Shown here in pieces: positions 41,666-53,066 of a DNA stretch of 64,000 nucleotides. Numbering within the stretch: the stretch's first letter is position 1; the number at the start of each line of letters is the position of its first letter. The position numbers were made by a program, and so were the translations under genes. The notes beneath the pieces are model-generated. The model did no database searches. It saw nothing but the letters and a program-made list of their open reading frames with translations, and was not told the DNA's origin. Origin of the DNA: Opitutales bacterium (lineage in GTDB: Bacteria > Verrucomicrobiota > Verrucomicrobiia > Opitutales > UBA2995); the NCBI GenBank assembly GCA_022824405.1, contig JAJDZZ010000069.1, forward strand, positions 1-64,000, written 5' to 3'.

Positions 41666-43321
41666 TCAAAACCCAGCTATTTGATATTTTCTCCTCAAGC
41701 GGTTCCGGATCAGGATAGCGGCCAAATTGAGCACTACAACCAAAACGATGAGGAGAAGGGTGGTGGCAAAAACCATGGGGAGGGCTGCTTCCGAATCGGG
41801 AGACTGAAATCCCAGGTCGTAAATGTGGAATCCCAGGTGCATGAATTTCCGGTCCAGGTGAAGGAAGGGAAATTGATTGTCCAGGGGTAGGGAAGGGGCG
41901 ATTTTGACTACCCCCAACAACATCAGAGGCGCAACCTCCCCGGCGCCCCGGGCCATGGCCAGAATCATACCGGTAAGCACCCCCGGGGCGCTGGCTGGAA
42001 GAACTATCCGTTGAATGGTCTGCCACTTGGATGCCCCGCAGGCCATTGAACTTTCTCTCAAACCGGGTGAGACGGAGGTCAGGGCTTCCTCCGCTGCGAC
42101 GATTACCACCGGGACCGTCATCAAGGCCAAAGTAAGCGAGGCCCATAAAATACCCCCGGTGCCGAAGGTGGGGGTTGGCAAACGAAGCGAGAAAAACAAT
42201 TCATCCAGGGTCCCACCGACCAAATAGACAAAAAACCCGAGCCCGAATACCCCAAAGACAATGGAGGGAACCCCGGCCAGATTATTGATGGCTATGCGCA
42301 CCACGCGCACGAATACACCATCTTTGGCGTATTCGCAGAGGTATATCGCAGCCAGAACCCCGAAAGGGGTGACAATAACACACATGAACAAAGTCATTAC
42401 AAAGGTGCCGAAAATGGCCGGAAATACGCCCCCTTCCGTGTTTGCCTCCCTGGGTTCACTCAGTAAAAACTCCTTGATGTGGTTACAAAACACGGCGGCG
42501 CGACCCCAGAATCCGATTTGGTTGGGGTAGAAAAATCGGTGGATCTCACCGATGGGCAGATCGATTTCCTCTCCCGAGGCTAATCGATATTGAAGTTTAT
42601 GGGAGGTTTGGAGGTCCCGTAAGGACCGGGCTTGGGTGGCCAAAGTGGTGAAGAGCGATTCGTAGCGTGCTCGCTCCTTTTCAATCTTCTCCAAGGCTTC
42701 CCGGTCTTTGGAGCTTAATTCACTTTGTCGTTCCAAACGCAATTGTTGAAGTCGCAGGTTTTCAAGAGCCTCATGAATGGCGCCGATCTCCCGCGTTTCC
42801 AGTTTGCGTATCTCTTTTCCCCGGTCCTGGCATTCTCTCACCAGAGATCCCAGCCTTTCGGCAAATTCGGGATGTTCGGCGGAAACCAATTCACCGGACG
42901 GGCCGGAAATATGCTCGGGATAACCAATGGCCTTGCCGTAGGCCGTCCGTTCCAATACGAGCAAGTCCTCGGGTTGGGTAACCTTTAACAGTGAATCCCG
43001 GTCAAAATAGGAGTATGAAATTCCATATTGGTCCTTATTTCCCACAAAGAGCCGCCACTCCTCCGGCGATTCCTGGGATTTTACCTTTTGGGAGGTGATA
43101 ATGCCGGCAACCGCCGAGCGGGATCCCAGGTCGGGCGCCGATTGCGGGTCGAATTCCACCTGAACGACCCGCTTGGGCCAGAATACGGAAAGGCCGTTAT
43201 AGGCAATCACGCCCAGTAGGGCCACGATCATAAGCAGGCCCAGGCTCAGACCGAGAGAGGAGAACCAGACGCCAATTTCCCCTTTCCCGCTTACCTGGCT
43301 ATTTTTCCTTATGGCTTTCAT
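41666..43321 (-). CDS. pstA: Phosphate ABC transporter permease PstA (long form)
   Basis: 551 residues, far longer than the roughly 290 of E. coli PstA. One membrane segment at about 24-46 is followed by a periplasmic region of some 250 residues with a predicted coiled coil (about 160-265: RKLETREIGAIHEALENLRL, KIEKERARYESLF), then the ordinary permease domain with five or six segments. The EAA-type cytoplasmic loop is SSMACGASKWQTIQRIVLPASAPGVL. Long PstA/PstC pairs are known in Pseudomonas and other bacteria. It lies 12 bases upstream of pstB and 24 downstream of pstC. Confidence 0.92.
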   Translation of the reverse strand: MKAIRKNSQVSGKGEIGVWFSSLGLSLGLLMIVALLGVIAYNGLSVFWPKRVVQVEFDPQSAPDLGSRSAVAGIITSQKVKSQESPEEWRLFVGNKDQYGISYSYFDRDSLLKVTQPEDLLVLERTAYGKAIGYPEHISGPSGELVSAEHPEFAERLGSLVRECQDRGKEIRKLETREIGAIHEALENLRLQQLRLERQSELSSKDREALEKIEKERARYESLFTTLATQARSLRDLQTSHKLQYRLASGEEIDLPIGEIHRFFYPNQIGFWGRAAVFCNHIKEFLLSEPREANTEGGVFPAIFGTFVMTLFMCVIVTPFGVLAAIYLCEYAKDGVFVRVVRIAINNLAGVPSIVFGVFGLGFFVYLVGGTLDELFFSLRLPTPTFGTGGILWASLTLALMTVPVVIVAAEEALTSVSPGLRESSMACGASKWQTIQRIVLPASAPGVLTGMILAMARGAGEVAPLMLLGVVKIAPSLPLDNQFPFLHLDRKFMHLGFHIYDLGFQSPDSEAALPMVFATTLLLIVLVVVLNLAAILIRNRLRRKYQIAGF

Positions 43322-43345
43322 ACCCTGAGCAACCCTGTTTCGGGC

Positions 43346-45649
43346 TTAACGCACCGCCTTGTAGCGGTTCCTGAGATGCTGGCGAAGAACCTCCGCCATA
43401 GTATTGATAATAAACGTCATTATAAAAAGGGTCAGCGCACCCAGGAAAAGGGTTCGGTATAGGGTTCCCTGGAATGGCGCTTGGGGAAATTCCACCACGA
43501 TGTTGGCCGACAATGCACGCATCCCACTGAAAATATTGAAGTCCTTCAACGGCGTGTTGCCCGTGGCCATGACTACAATCATGGTTTCCCCCAAGGCCCG
43601 GCTGATTCCAATCAATAGAGCGGAGATTATCCCGGGAGATGCGGTTGGCAGCACGATATTCACCGCCGTTTGCCAGCGGCTTGCCCCCAGGGCCAGGGAT
43701 CCGGAACGCAGGGACTTGGGCACATTGCTCAGTGAATCTTCCGCAATGGAAAAGATAACCGGAATTACGGCAAAACCCATCATGAAACCCACCACCAGGG
43801 AGTTTCTTTGGGTGTAGGTGGCTCCGGTAAATTCCGGCCACCAGAGTCGAAAATCCGCCACCCGCTCACCCGTTTCCGGATTGGTCACCACAAAAAGGAT
43901 TTCTTCCGCGAGGGGACCCGCCTTCCAACACAAAATGCAGGTGATGAGGATTATCGGAGATAATAGGAGGAATTCCAATCCCGCGGGTATTGAGGTGCGG
44001 ACGCGGTGGGGCAACTGTCCCCAGCACCAATTGCAGGCCAGTGTTGCGCAGGGAACTCCCAATAAGACAAGCAGCAGGGAGGGGACGCGCGTATCCAGGA
44101 GGGGGGCCAGCCACAACGCGGCCATAAAACCCAGGACGACCGATGGCAGCGACGCCATTATTTCCATGGTTGGTTTTACATGATCCCTCCACTTGGGGTG
44201 TAAGAATTGGGAGGTGTAGAGAGCGCCCAACAGGGCGATGGGGGCAGCAAACAGCATGGCGTACAAGGTGCCCTTGAGGGAGCCTATTATCAGTGGAACC
44301 AGGGATAGCTTCGGTTCGAAGTCGTCGGTTCCCCCGGTGGATTGCCAAACATAATCGGGCTCAGCCTGGCCTTCATACCTGACCTTGCCCAAAAATGCCC
44401 TCAAGCCCGCTTGGGGGTGGGGGTCTCGCAAATGAAAGAGGTGAAACGTTCCGGTGCGGTCGAGGAAACCCAGGCGATCGTATTTCTCCCCGATAAGCCC
44501 CCTGATGATCTCGAATTCAAAATTCCGTTGCCAGCGAATCGACTCCGTGGTGCTGAAACGCAGCGAAGCGTGATGATTGCCCACCAGCAGGAAGCTATTG
44601 TTGCGAACACCGGGAAAATATCCTTCCGGCAGTTCCGGCATGGGTTCAAATTCCTTGGTCCTGGCATAGAGGCGTTTGCCTTTGTCCCGGTCCAGGGAAA
44701 GGCTGTAAACGCGATTTTCCCCCTCCCAACCGGTAAATACGGCCGAGGTGTCGCCCAAAAGAAAATCCGCCCCGCCTACCCGACGGTCGGGAAGGTCCCC
44801 AAAAGGCTCGAACCGTTGACCCAACTCCAGTTTCCCTCCTTGATTGAAGAAAACGAATACTTCCCCGTTTTCCGCCACGATCAGGACCAGACCCCCGTCC
44901 GGAGCGACGTCGATCTGCTGAATCGCCTGATCGATCGCTTCCGTCAGATCGAACCGAGCCCCCAGCGAGATTTTTCCCCCTTCTCCAAAGAGGGAGAGAT
45001 CTTGCTCCAGGCTTACGGCGCGAACATGCCTGTTTCCCTCGGAATCCAAACATATTCCCACGGCCAATTTATTCGAATCGCCCTCCCCGTAATCGACAAA
45101 TAGTATCCTTTCGCCTTTTCCGGAAAGATCGAACCAATCCGAACGGGTTACATCCGGGTGAACCGTCCGGACGGATAAGGAATCATACTCCGGCCGATAA
45201 CCAACTTTGGCGTAGGCGAACCTGCCCGAATTCGATCCCGCCACGAGCAGGCGATTCAAGGAATTGTAATGGATCGAAGAAAGGGTTTCTCCCGCTTGGA
45301 AGACTTGGCCGTTTTCTATAATTCCCCGATCCCCCTTCAAATCGCGGTAGCGGAGGGAGCCGTCTTTTTGAATCAAGACCGGCAATTCCCCCCATTCATC
45401 GAGATCGACCGCCACCACGGAATCCACCGTATCGGTCAATTTGTGCCGGCTGAGCAGTTTGACCTCGGCCCCATGAAAGAGCGGTGCGACCTGCAAAAAT
45501 ATAAAGACGAATATCCCCATGACAGCGGCAATAACCATCAGTCCGCCCACAACGATGAAGTGGTTCATAAAGCGGTCGAACCACCCGATGCGCCGCGATA
45601 CCTGGAACCTTTCCAGCGTCCTGTGGTGGGACTGAGACTGATTTTTCAT
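43346..45649 (-). CDS. pstC: Phosphate ABC transporter permease PstC (long form with periplasmic domain)
   Basis: 767 residues against about 320 for E. coli PstC. A membrane segment at about 30-54 leads to a periplasmic domain of some 390 residues that looks like a WD40/beta-propeller (repeats such as GGADFLLGDTSAVFTGWEGENRVY and NSFLLVGNHHASLRFSTTESIRWQ). The permease core follows, with the EAA loop LALGASRWQTAVNIVLPTASPGI and IGISRALGETMIVVMATGN. Similar long PstC proteins occur in gammaproteobacteria. The extra domain may contact PstS or regulate uptake. It is third from last in the operon pstS-pstC-pstA-pstB. Confidence 0.92.
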   Translation of the reverse strand: MKNQSQSHHRTLERFQVSRRIGWFDRFMNHFIVVGGLMVIAAVMGIFVFIFLQVAPLFHGAEVKLLSRHKLTDTVDSVVAVDLDEWGELPVLIQKDGSLRYRDLKGDRGIIENGQVFQAGETLSSIHYNSLNRLLVAGSNSGRFAYAKVGYRPEYDSLSVRTVHPDVTRSDWFDLSGKGERILFVDYGEGDSNKLAVGICLDSEGNRHVRAVSLEQDLSLFGEGGKISLGARFDLTEAIDQAIQQIDVAPDGGLVLIVAENGEVFVFFNQGGKLELGQRFEPFGDLPDRRVGGADFLLGDTSAVFTGWEGENRVYSLSLDRDKGKRLYARTKEFEPMPELPEGYFPGVRNNSFLLVGNHHASLRFSTTESIRWQRNFEFEIIRGLIGEKYDRLGFLDRTGTFHLFHLRDPHPQAGLRAFLGKVRYEGQAEPDYVWQSTGGTDDFEPKLSLVPLIIGSLKGTLYAMLFAAPIALLGALYTSQFLHPKWRDHVKPTMEIMASLPSVVLGFMAALWLAPLLDTRVPSLLLVLLGVPCATLACNWCWGQLPHRVRTSIPAGLEFLLLSPIILITCILCWKAGPLAEEILFVVTNPETGERVADFRLWWPEFTGATYTQRNSLVVGFMMGFAVIPVIFSIAEDSLSNVPKSLRSGSLALGASRWQTAVNIVLPTASPGIISALLIGISRALGETMIVVMATGNTPLKDFNIFSGMRALSANIVVEFPQAPFQGTLYRTLFLGALTLFIMTFIINTMAEVLRQHLRNRYKAVR

Positions 45650-45697
45650 CCTGGCCTTACCCCTCCCTGGAACCCCGATGGAAGCTCGAAATCATAT

Positions 45698-46648
45698 CTA
45701 TTGCAGGGATGCGAAAGTCTTCGCCGCAACCGAAGCCGGCAATGGAAAGTAACCCGCCTCCACTACGATTTCCTGTCCCTCTCGGGAGAGGACAAAACGG
45801 AGGAATTCATAGCTTAGGGTATCGATGGATTCACTGGGCCTCTTGTTGATGTAAATGTAATGCAGCCGGGCCAGAGGATAAACGCCGGAAAGACAGTTTT
45901 CCAGGGACGGTTCCACCAGCAAGTCCCTGTTGTCCCCCAAGGTCAGGACCTTCACTCCTGACGTTTTGTGCCCAATACCCGAATAACCCAAACCAAAGAG
46001 ATCGACCGCAACGCCTTGCACCACGGTGGAGGACCCCGGTTGTTCCTTCACGCTGGCCCGGTAGTCCCCTTTTTTCAGAGCTACCTTTTTGAAAAAACCG
46101 TAAGTGCCAGAAGCGCTGTTTCGACCGTACAGACTGATGCTGCGGTCTTCCCATCGACCTTTCAAGTTGACTTGGCCCCACCGGTCAATCGGGGTGCCCC
46201 CGGCTTTGAATGTGTTCGAAAAAATGCTGTCGACCTGTTGCATGGTCAGCCCCTCAATCGGATTGTCTTTGTGGGCGAACACGGCCAGAGCATCGATGGA
46301 CACACTGACCTGGGTCGGCTTGTAGCCAAAGGCGTATTCGAAGGCATCGATCTCCAACGACTTCATTTCCCGACTCATGGGGCCGAGTTGAGCCGTCCCT
46401 TCGATCAAGGCCGGTGGAGCAGTGGAGGATCCTTTCCCTTCAATTTGTATGTGCACATTGGGGTAAAAGGCGCGAAAGGATTCGGCCCAAAGCGTCATCA
46501 GGATATTCAAGGAATCCGAACCCACCGAATTGAGGTTGCCGAATACCCCCGACACCGGTTCATAGGCGGGGAGTTTCTCCTCCACCGTCCCCCGAACCAC
46601 AGGTAAGGACAGCGACAAAATGATGGCGATAAGGTTTATTTTTCGCAT
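45698..46648 (-). CDS. pstS: Periplasmic phosphate-binding protein
   Basis: 316 residues from ATG 46648 (a TTG at 46657 adds three). N-terminal signal peptide (about 1-20, no lipobox seen). Periplasmic-binding-protein fold with VGSDSLNILMTLWAESF, a GKGSSTAPPALIEGTAQLGPMSREM phosphate-site segment and YGRNSASGTYGFFKKVAL with the SG(T) motif that holds phosphate. It captures phosphate for PstCA. It is the first gene of the minus-strand pst operon and is divergent from the porin gene across 380 bases, where regulation is expected. Confidence 0.93.
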   Translation of the reverse strand: MRKINLIAIILSLSLPVVRGTVEEKLPAYEPVSGVFGNLNSVGSDSLNILMTLWAESFRAFYPNVHIQIEGKGSSTAPPALIEGTAQLGPMSREMKSLEIDAFEYAFGYKPTQVSVSIDALAVFAHKDNPIEGLTMQQVDSIFSNTFKAGGTPIDRWGQVNLKGRWEDRSISLYGRNSASGTYGFFKKVALKKGDYRASVKEQPGSSTVVQGVAVDLFGLGYSGIGHKTSGVKVLTLGDNRDLLVEPSLENCLSGVYPLARLHYIYINKRPSESIDTLSYEFLRFVLSREGQEIVVEAGYFPLPASVAAKTFASLQ

Positions 46649-47028
46649 GTGTGCCAACGGGGTAGGTTCTCTAAGCTGGCCGTCTCGGAAGCCAGAGGTT
46701 TTCGATAGTATAACGTTGAAATGTCAAATATTTGTTTAAAACAAGTTAAAATTGTATGACAGAAAGTTACTGCCACATCTCCCTTTTTCCGTGAGGCAAA
46801 ATTGAATAGGGGCGGTTGGTCCGTTCGCTCGCTGCGAATTTGGGTGACGTCGCATTCACCCGGTAGTGAGAATTGCGGGCCAAGATTGTGAGAAATGCTG
46901 GTTAACTTTCCGTTGACTCCCCCGTTCTGCATTGTACTGTTTCCGATATCCAAGCTGGGGTCCGATGGCGCCTAACCTCTCCTCTGGGCCCGCAAGCTCG
47001 ATAATGCCTAGCTTTTAAATCGCACTGA
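46649..47028. promoter_or_regulatory. Divergent regulatory region pstS / porin, with one Pho-box half-site
   Basis: The gap holds an AT-rich core (about 46715-46765: GTCAAATATTTGTTTAAAACAAG and TTAAAATTGTATGACAG). On the minus strand CTGTCAT (46756-46762) matches the PhoB half-site; the second half 11 bases on (TTTTAAC) is poor, so a complete Pho box is not shown. No gene was seen. Confidence 0.4.
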
Positions 47029-48399
47029 ATGAAAAAACCTGTCCCCAATTTGCGGGTTTTGGCCGTCCAAACGGTTTTTGTGCTGGCTGCCCTGTTGGTT
47101 TCTCCCTTCACCCTTCAGGCAAACAAGGAGATGGATGCCCTCCTTAAAGTCCTTCTGCGACGCAACATCATCACTCAGGAGGATGTCGACGCTATCAAGG
47201 CCGAGGCCGCCGCAATGGTGGCAAAGGAGGAGGCTGAGATGGAACCCGCCATGCCAAAGGAGCCGCCCCGTCCCATTCCGGCTGCGCCTGAACCCACCCC
47301 CCCGGCGCTGGAAAACATCATTCAGGTGTCGGATCAGGTGGATTCCGTCAAGCTCTACGCCAATGCCCGTTATCGCCTTCACCACCAGGGGCTCGTCTCC
47401 GCCTCGGGCCAAAGTTCCTACCGCACCCGTCCGCTCTATCGGGTGAAACTCGGCTCGGTCACCCAATTCGAGGATAGCCCCATATCTCTGGGATTGCAGT
47501 TGGAAACGGCTACCACCAACGATTCGACCAACACCGATTTTGGAGGATTTTGGGACAAGCAGGGCGGAGGCATCAATGTCGGGAGGTTCTACCTGAACTA
47601 TCACGTCGATGACGATACTCAGGTTTTCTTTGGAAAGCATGGCGGGATTTACTCCCTGCCCACCATGCTGTGGGGTAGCGACTTGAATCCGGAGGGCCTC
47701 AGCGAGAGGTGGAAGGCGGGACCCGTTACCTTCCTGGCCGGGCAGTACCTGATCGATAATGAAAATGAATCGAAGAGCGCTCCGGGCGATCCCGAGGTGG
47801 GGGATGATTATATGTTCATGATTCAGGCAATTTTGCAAGCGGGTGACTTTACCGCGGCTCCCCTGTTCATGACCTCCACGGGGGGGCAGTCGACCTATCC
47901 GGAAAAAGGTCCGTTTTCGGGTGTCAACTCCCAACAGTATTTTCGGCACTTCGATCTGGCCCTGCTCCCATTCGATTATAATTTGGGCCCCGGCAGGATC
48001 TTCGGAGCTTTGGGCAGGAATTTTGAAAACAGGAGTTTGCAGAGTGATCCGGCTTCTCCCTTTTTCGATGCGACCGGGAGTGGGAAAGACCGCGGCAACC
48101 TGGCTCTTCTCGGTTACCGGCATGGCGCAGCCAAGCGTAAAGGCCAGTCGCAATGGTCGATCGAATACCGTTATATCGAAGGAGCCGCCTATAACCCCAA
48201 TCTCAGTGATCCCGACTGGTCCAGGGGCATGATCAATCAGGCGGGATTTGTCTTCAATTACAAGTACAAGGTAACGGATTTTCTGGAATTGAGCGGGACC
48301 TTTTTGGAAGGCAGTTCGATTGATGATTCCTTCGCTTCCCCGGCGGCAAATATATCGGAAAGCGAGATCTTTTTGATCGACGCCATGTTCTCGTTTTAG
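47029..48399 (+). CDS. Outer-membrane porin, Porin_5 (putative porin) family
   Basis: 456 residues. Signal peptide about 1-31 (ending TLQA). The mature N-terminus is a helical/coiled segment (EMDALLKVLLRRNIITQEDVDAIKAEAAAMVAKEEAE) plus a proline-rich linker, then a beta-barrel with alternating strands (YANARYRLHHQG, INVGRFYLNYHVDDDTQVFFGKHGG, QWSIEYRYIEG) ending in the aromatic MFSF expected for recognition by the Bam machinery. This is the layout of the putative porin family, which occurs near phosphate systems. Divergent to pstS, it probably admits phosphate or polyphosphate across the outer membrane. Confidence 0.82.
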   Translation: MKKPVPNLRVLAVQTVFVLAALLVSPFTLQANKEMDALLKVLLRRNIITQEDVDAIKAEAAAMVAKEEAEMEPAMPKEPPRPIPAAPEPTPPALENIIQVSDQVDSVKLYANARYRLHHQGLVSASGQSSYRTRPLYRVKLGSVTQFEDSPISLGLQLETATTNDSTNTDFGGFWDKQGGGINVGRFYLNYHVDDDTQVFFGKHGGIYSLPTMLWGSDLNPEGLSERWKAGPVTFLAGQYLIDNENESKSAPGDPEVGDDYMFMIQAILQAGDFTAAPLFMTSTGGQSTYPEKGPFSGVNSQQYFRHFDLALLPFDYNLGPGRIFGALGRNFENRSLQSDPASPFFDATGSGKDRGNLALLGYRHGAAKRKGQSQWSIEYRYIEGAAYNPNLSDPDWSRGMINQAGFVFNYKYKVTDFLELSGTFLEGSSIDDSFASPAANISESEIFLIDAMFSF

Positions 48400-51056
<2,657 letters not shown>

Positions 51057-51060
<4 letters not shown>

Positions 51061-52004
51061 CTATCGGCGGAATCCAATCCCGATACGGACCCACCACTGC
51101 AAAGATACAGTACCGCCATTCGGGTTGCTATTCCATTTGTCACCTGCTCGAGTATGACGGAATGTTCCGAATCGGCTAGATCGGAGTCGATTTCAACCCC
51201 CCGGTTAATGGGCCCGGGATGCAGTATTATGGCATTGGGTTTCAACCAGGAGGCTCGCAGTTTGTTTAAACCGAAGATGCTGGTGTACTCGCCCGTGGAA
51301 GGGAAATGGGAAGCGGACTGGCGCTCGTGTTGAATCCGCAAAAGCATGACCGCATCCGCCTCGGCCAGGGCGGTGCGGAGGTCGTGCACAACCTTGACCC
51401 CGAGAGATTCGAATCCTTTTGGAACCAGGGTGGCCGGCCCCGCTACGGTAACTTCCGCGCCCAACTTGGTGAGGGAAAAAATATTCGATCTGGCCACCCT
51501 GCTGAAAAGAATGTCTCCGAGAATGGTTATCTTTTTTCCTTCCAGCCGGCCCAGTTTTTCCCTCAGGGTGAAGCCATCGAGTAAGGCCTGGGTGGGGTGT
51601 TCATGGGCGCCGTCCCCGGCATTAATGACCGGGATGTCCAAAATTCCGCTCAGGTATTTGGCCGAACCTGCGGCCGAGTGCCTGAGAATAATAATATCGG
51701 CGTTCAAGGCGCGAATGTTCATGGCCGTGTCCCGGAGGGTTTCCCCTTTGACGAAGCTGCTGGCGGCCGCGTTCAGGGAGATGACGTCGGCGCTCAACCG
51801 AGTGGCGGCCATTTCAAAGGCCAGCCTGGTCCGGGTGCTCGGTTCCAAAAAGAGATTTACGATGGTTTTTCCCCTCAGGGTCGGGACCTTTTTTACCGTC
51901 CGGGCCAAAATGCGCTTAAACCCTGCCGTTACCTGAAACAGAGTTTTCAGTTCCTCTCTGCTCAGGGGTTCGATGGCGATCAGGTCCTTGCGGTTCCATT
52001 TCAT
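51057..52004 (-). CDS. pyrB: Aspartate carbamoyltransferase catalytic chain
   Basis: 315 residues from ATG 52004. Condenses carbamoyl phosphate and aspartate. Carbamoyl-phosphate site LEPSTRTRLAFEMA (STRT 56-59), HPTQALLDGFTLRE, and the aspartate-binding LRIQHERQ segment and LHPGPINRGVEI. No pyrI regulatory chain is nearby, as usual for pyrR-pyrB-pyrC operons. The longer frame to 52166 runs back through pyrR. It starts two bases before the pyrR stop and overlaps pyrC. Confidence 0.96.
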
Positions 52005-52006
52005 GG

Positions 52007-52540
52007 TCAGTTGGTAATGGCAATGGAGTCGGGCAGGTCCGGGTCGTTGTTTATGGAAACTTCCACTCGTTGATCCGAAAGCGTCTCCAACCTCAAACCA
52101 ACATAATCGGGCTGGATAGGCAAGCAACGTCCGTTTCGCTCGACCAGGACCGCCAACTGCACGCAATCCGGCCTGCCCTGGTCAAAAATTTCGTTCAGGG
52201 CGGCGCGAGTGCTGCGACCGGTAAAAATGACGTCGTCGACCAATATGATAGTGCGATCGTTCACGTCGAAGGACAGGTTGGAAAAGGCCTTAATATTGGG
52301 AACCGGATTGGAAGAAATATCATCGCGGTGAAAAGAAATATCGACCACTCCGCAGGGAAGGGGCCTTCCCAAATGGTCCGAGATCATCCGGGCCAATCGC
52401 TTGGCCAGCCCATTACCGCCTTCGGCAATTCCGATTACGGCCAGGTTTTCCGAATCCCGGTGCGCTTCCGCCATTTCGCGCGCCAGCCTTTGAATTGCCG
52501 CTTCGATCGCCTCAGTCGAAGGCTTTTCGGGGGATTTCAT
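52007..52540 (-). CDS. pyrR: Pyrimidine operon regulator / uracil phosphoribosyltransferase
   Basis: 177 residues from ATG 52540 (the longer frame to 52678 is not family sequence). Phosphoribosyltransferase fold: the PRPP loop IILVDDVIFTGRSTRAAL at about 98-115, IAEGGNGLAKRL near 38-49 and FHRDD. In Gram-positive bacteria PyrR binds mRNA leaders and attenuates pyr genes in response to UMP, with some UPRT activity; its place before pyrB fits that role. The 46-base gap before it is too short for me to see an attenuator. It follows a thioredoxin-like gene. Confidence 0.92.
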   Translation of the reverse strand: MKSPEKPSTEAIEAAIQRLAREMAEAHRDSENLAVIGIAEGGNGLAKRLARMISDHLGRPLPCGVVDISFHRDDISSNPVPNIKAFSNLSFDVNDRTIILVDDVIFTGRSTRAALNEIFDQGRPDCVQLAVLVERNGRCLPIQPDYVGLRLETLSDQRVEVSINNDPDLPDSIAITN

Positions 52541-52586
52541 GCTGCCAAGATAGAAGAACAATTCCCCTATGGTGCAACGACTTTTC

Positions 52587-53066
52587 CTAACTTTTTGGGG
52601 CCAGGCTATTTTCGATGCGGGCTTTGGATAATCGGCCCGAATGCCCCGCCCAGACCACTCTTCCTTCCCCATCGACAATTACGGCATAGGGAATATATTT
52701 TACATTGAGGGCCTTGCCAAATTGGCCATCGATATCCACCCCTACGGGGTAGAGGAGTTTTTTGGAGCGGAGGTATTTGCTTACGAAGGGCAGTGGTTCC
52801 TGGGTCAAGGCGATAAATTGGATGCCGGTGCCCTCAAGTTCGCCATGCAACTTGTTCAGGTGGGGAAACAATTTGACACAGGGGCCGCACCAGGAAGCCC
52901 AGAATTCGATGACCAAGGGTTTCCCCGATTGCGGTCTATCCCCTTGCGCCATGGTGAACGCGTAGTTCAACAAACCGGCCTCAGCCAATGCGGCTGGGTT
53001 TTTCTTTCCGCAACCGGCCAGGGTTAGCGCCAGGGCGAGAATACTGATGAGGTGGACTGATTTCAT
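52587..53066 (-). CDS. TlpA-like thioredoxin-fold lipoprotein
   Basis: 159 residues from ATG 53066, which overlaps the stop of the isomerase-like gene (ATGA). A lipobox LAGC at Cys 19 anchors it to a periplasmic membrane face. The thioredoxin fold follows with WASWCGPC (Cys 60, Cys 63), the TlpA/ResA type, and a cis-Pro-like YIPYAVIVDGEG. Such proteins reduce disulfides in apocytochromes or other exported proteins, a need implied by the c-type cytochromes in this genome. It lies just upstream of pyrR on the same strand; a functional link to pyrimidine synthesis is not expected. Confidence 0.85.
   Translation of the reverse strand: MKSVHLISILALALTLAGCGKKNPAALAEAGLLNYAFTMAQGDRPQSGKPLVIEFWASWCGPCVKLFPHLNKLHGELEGTGIQFIALTQEPLPFVSKYLRSKKLLYPVGVDIDGQFGKALNVKYIPYAVIVDGEGRVVWAGHSGRLSKARIENSLAPKS

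Noticed and set aside
47008-48153. 381-residue minus-strand open frame opposite the porin
   Set aside because: It is a shadow of the plus-strand porin, which has a signal peptide, barrel pattern and C-terminal Phe; the antisense protein has no recognisable domain.
52541-52586. PyrR-type attenuator before pyrR
   Set aside because: The gap is only 46 bases and shows no terminator/antiterminator pair.
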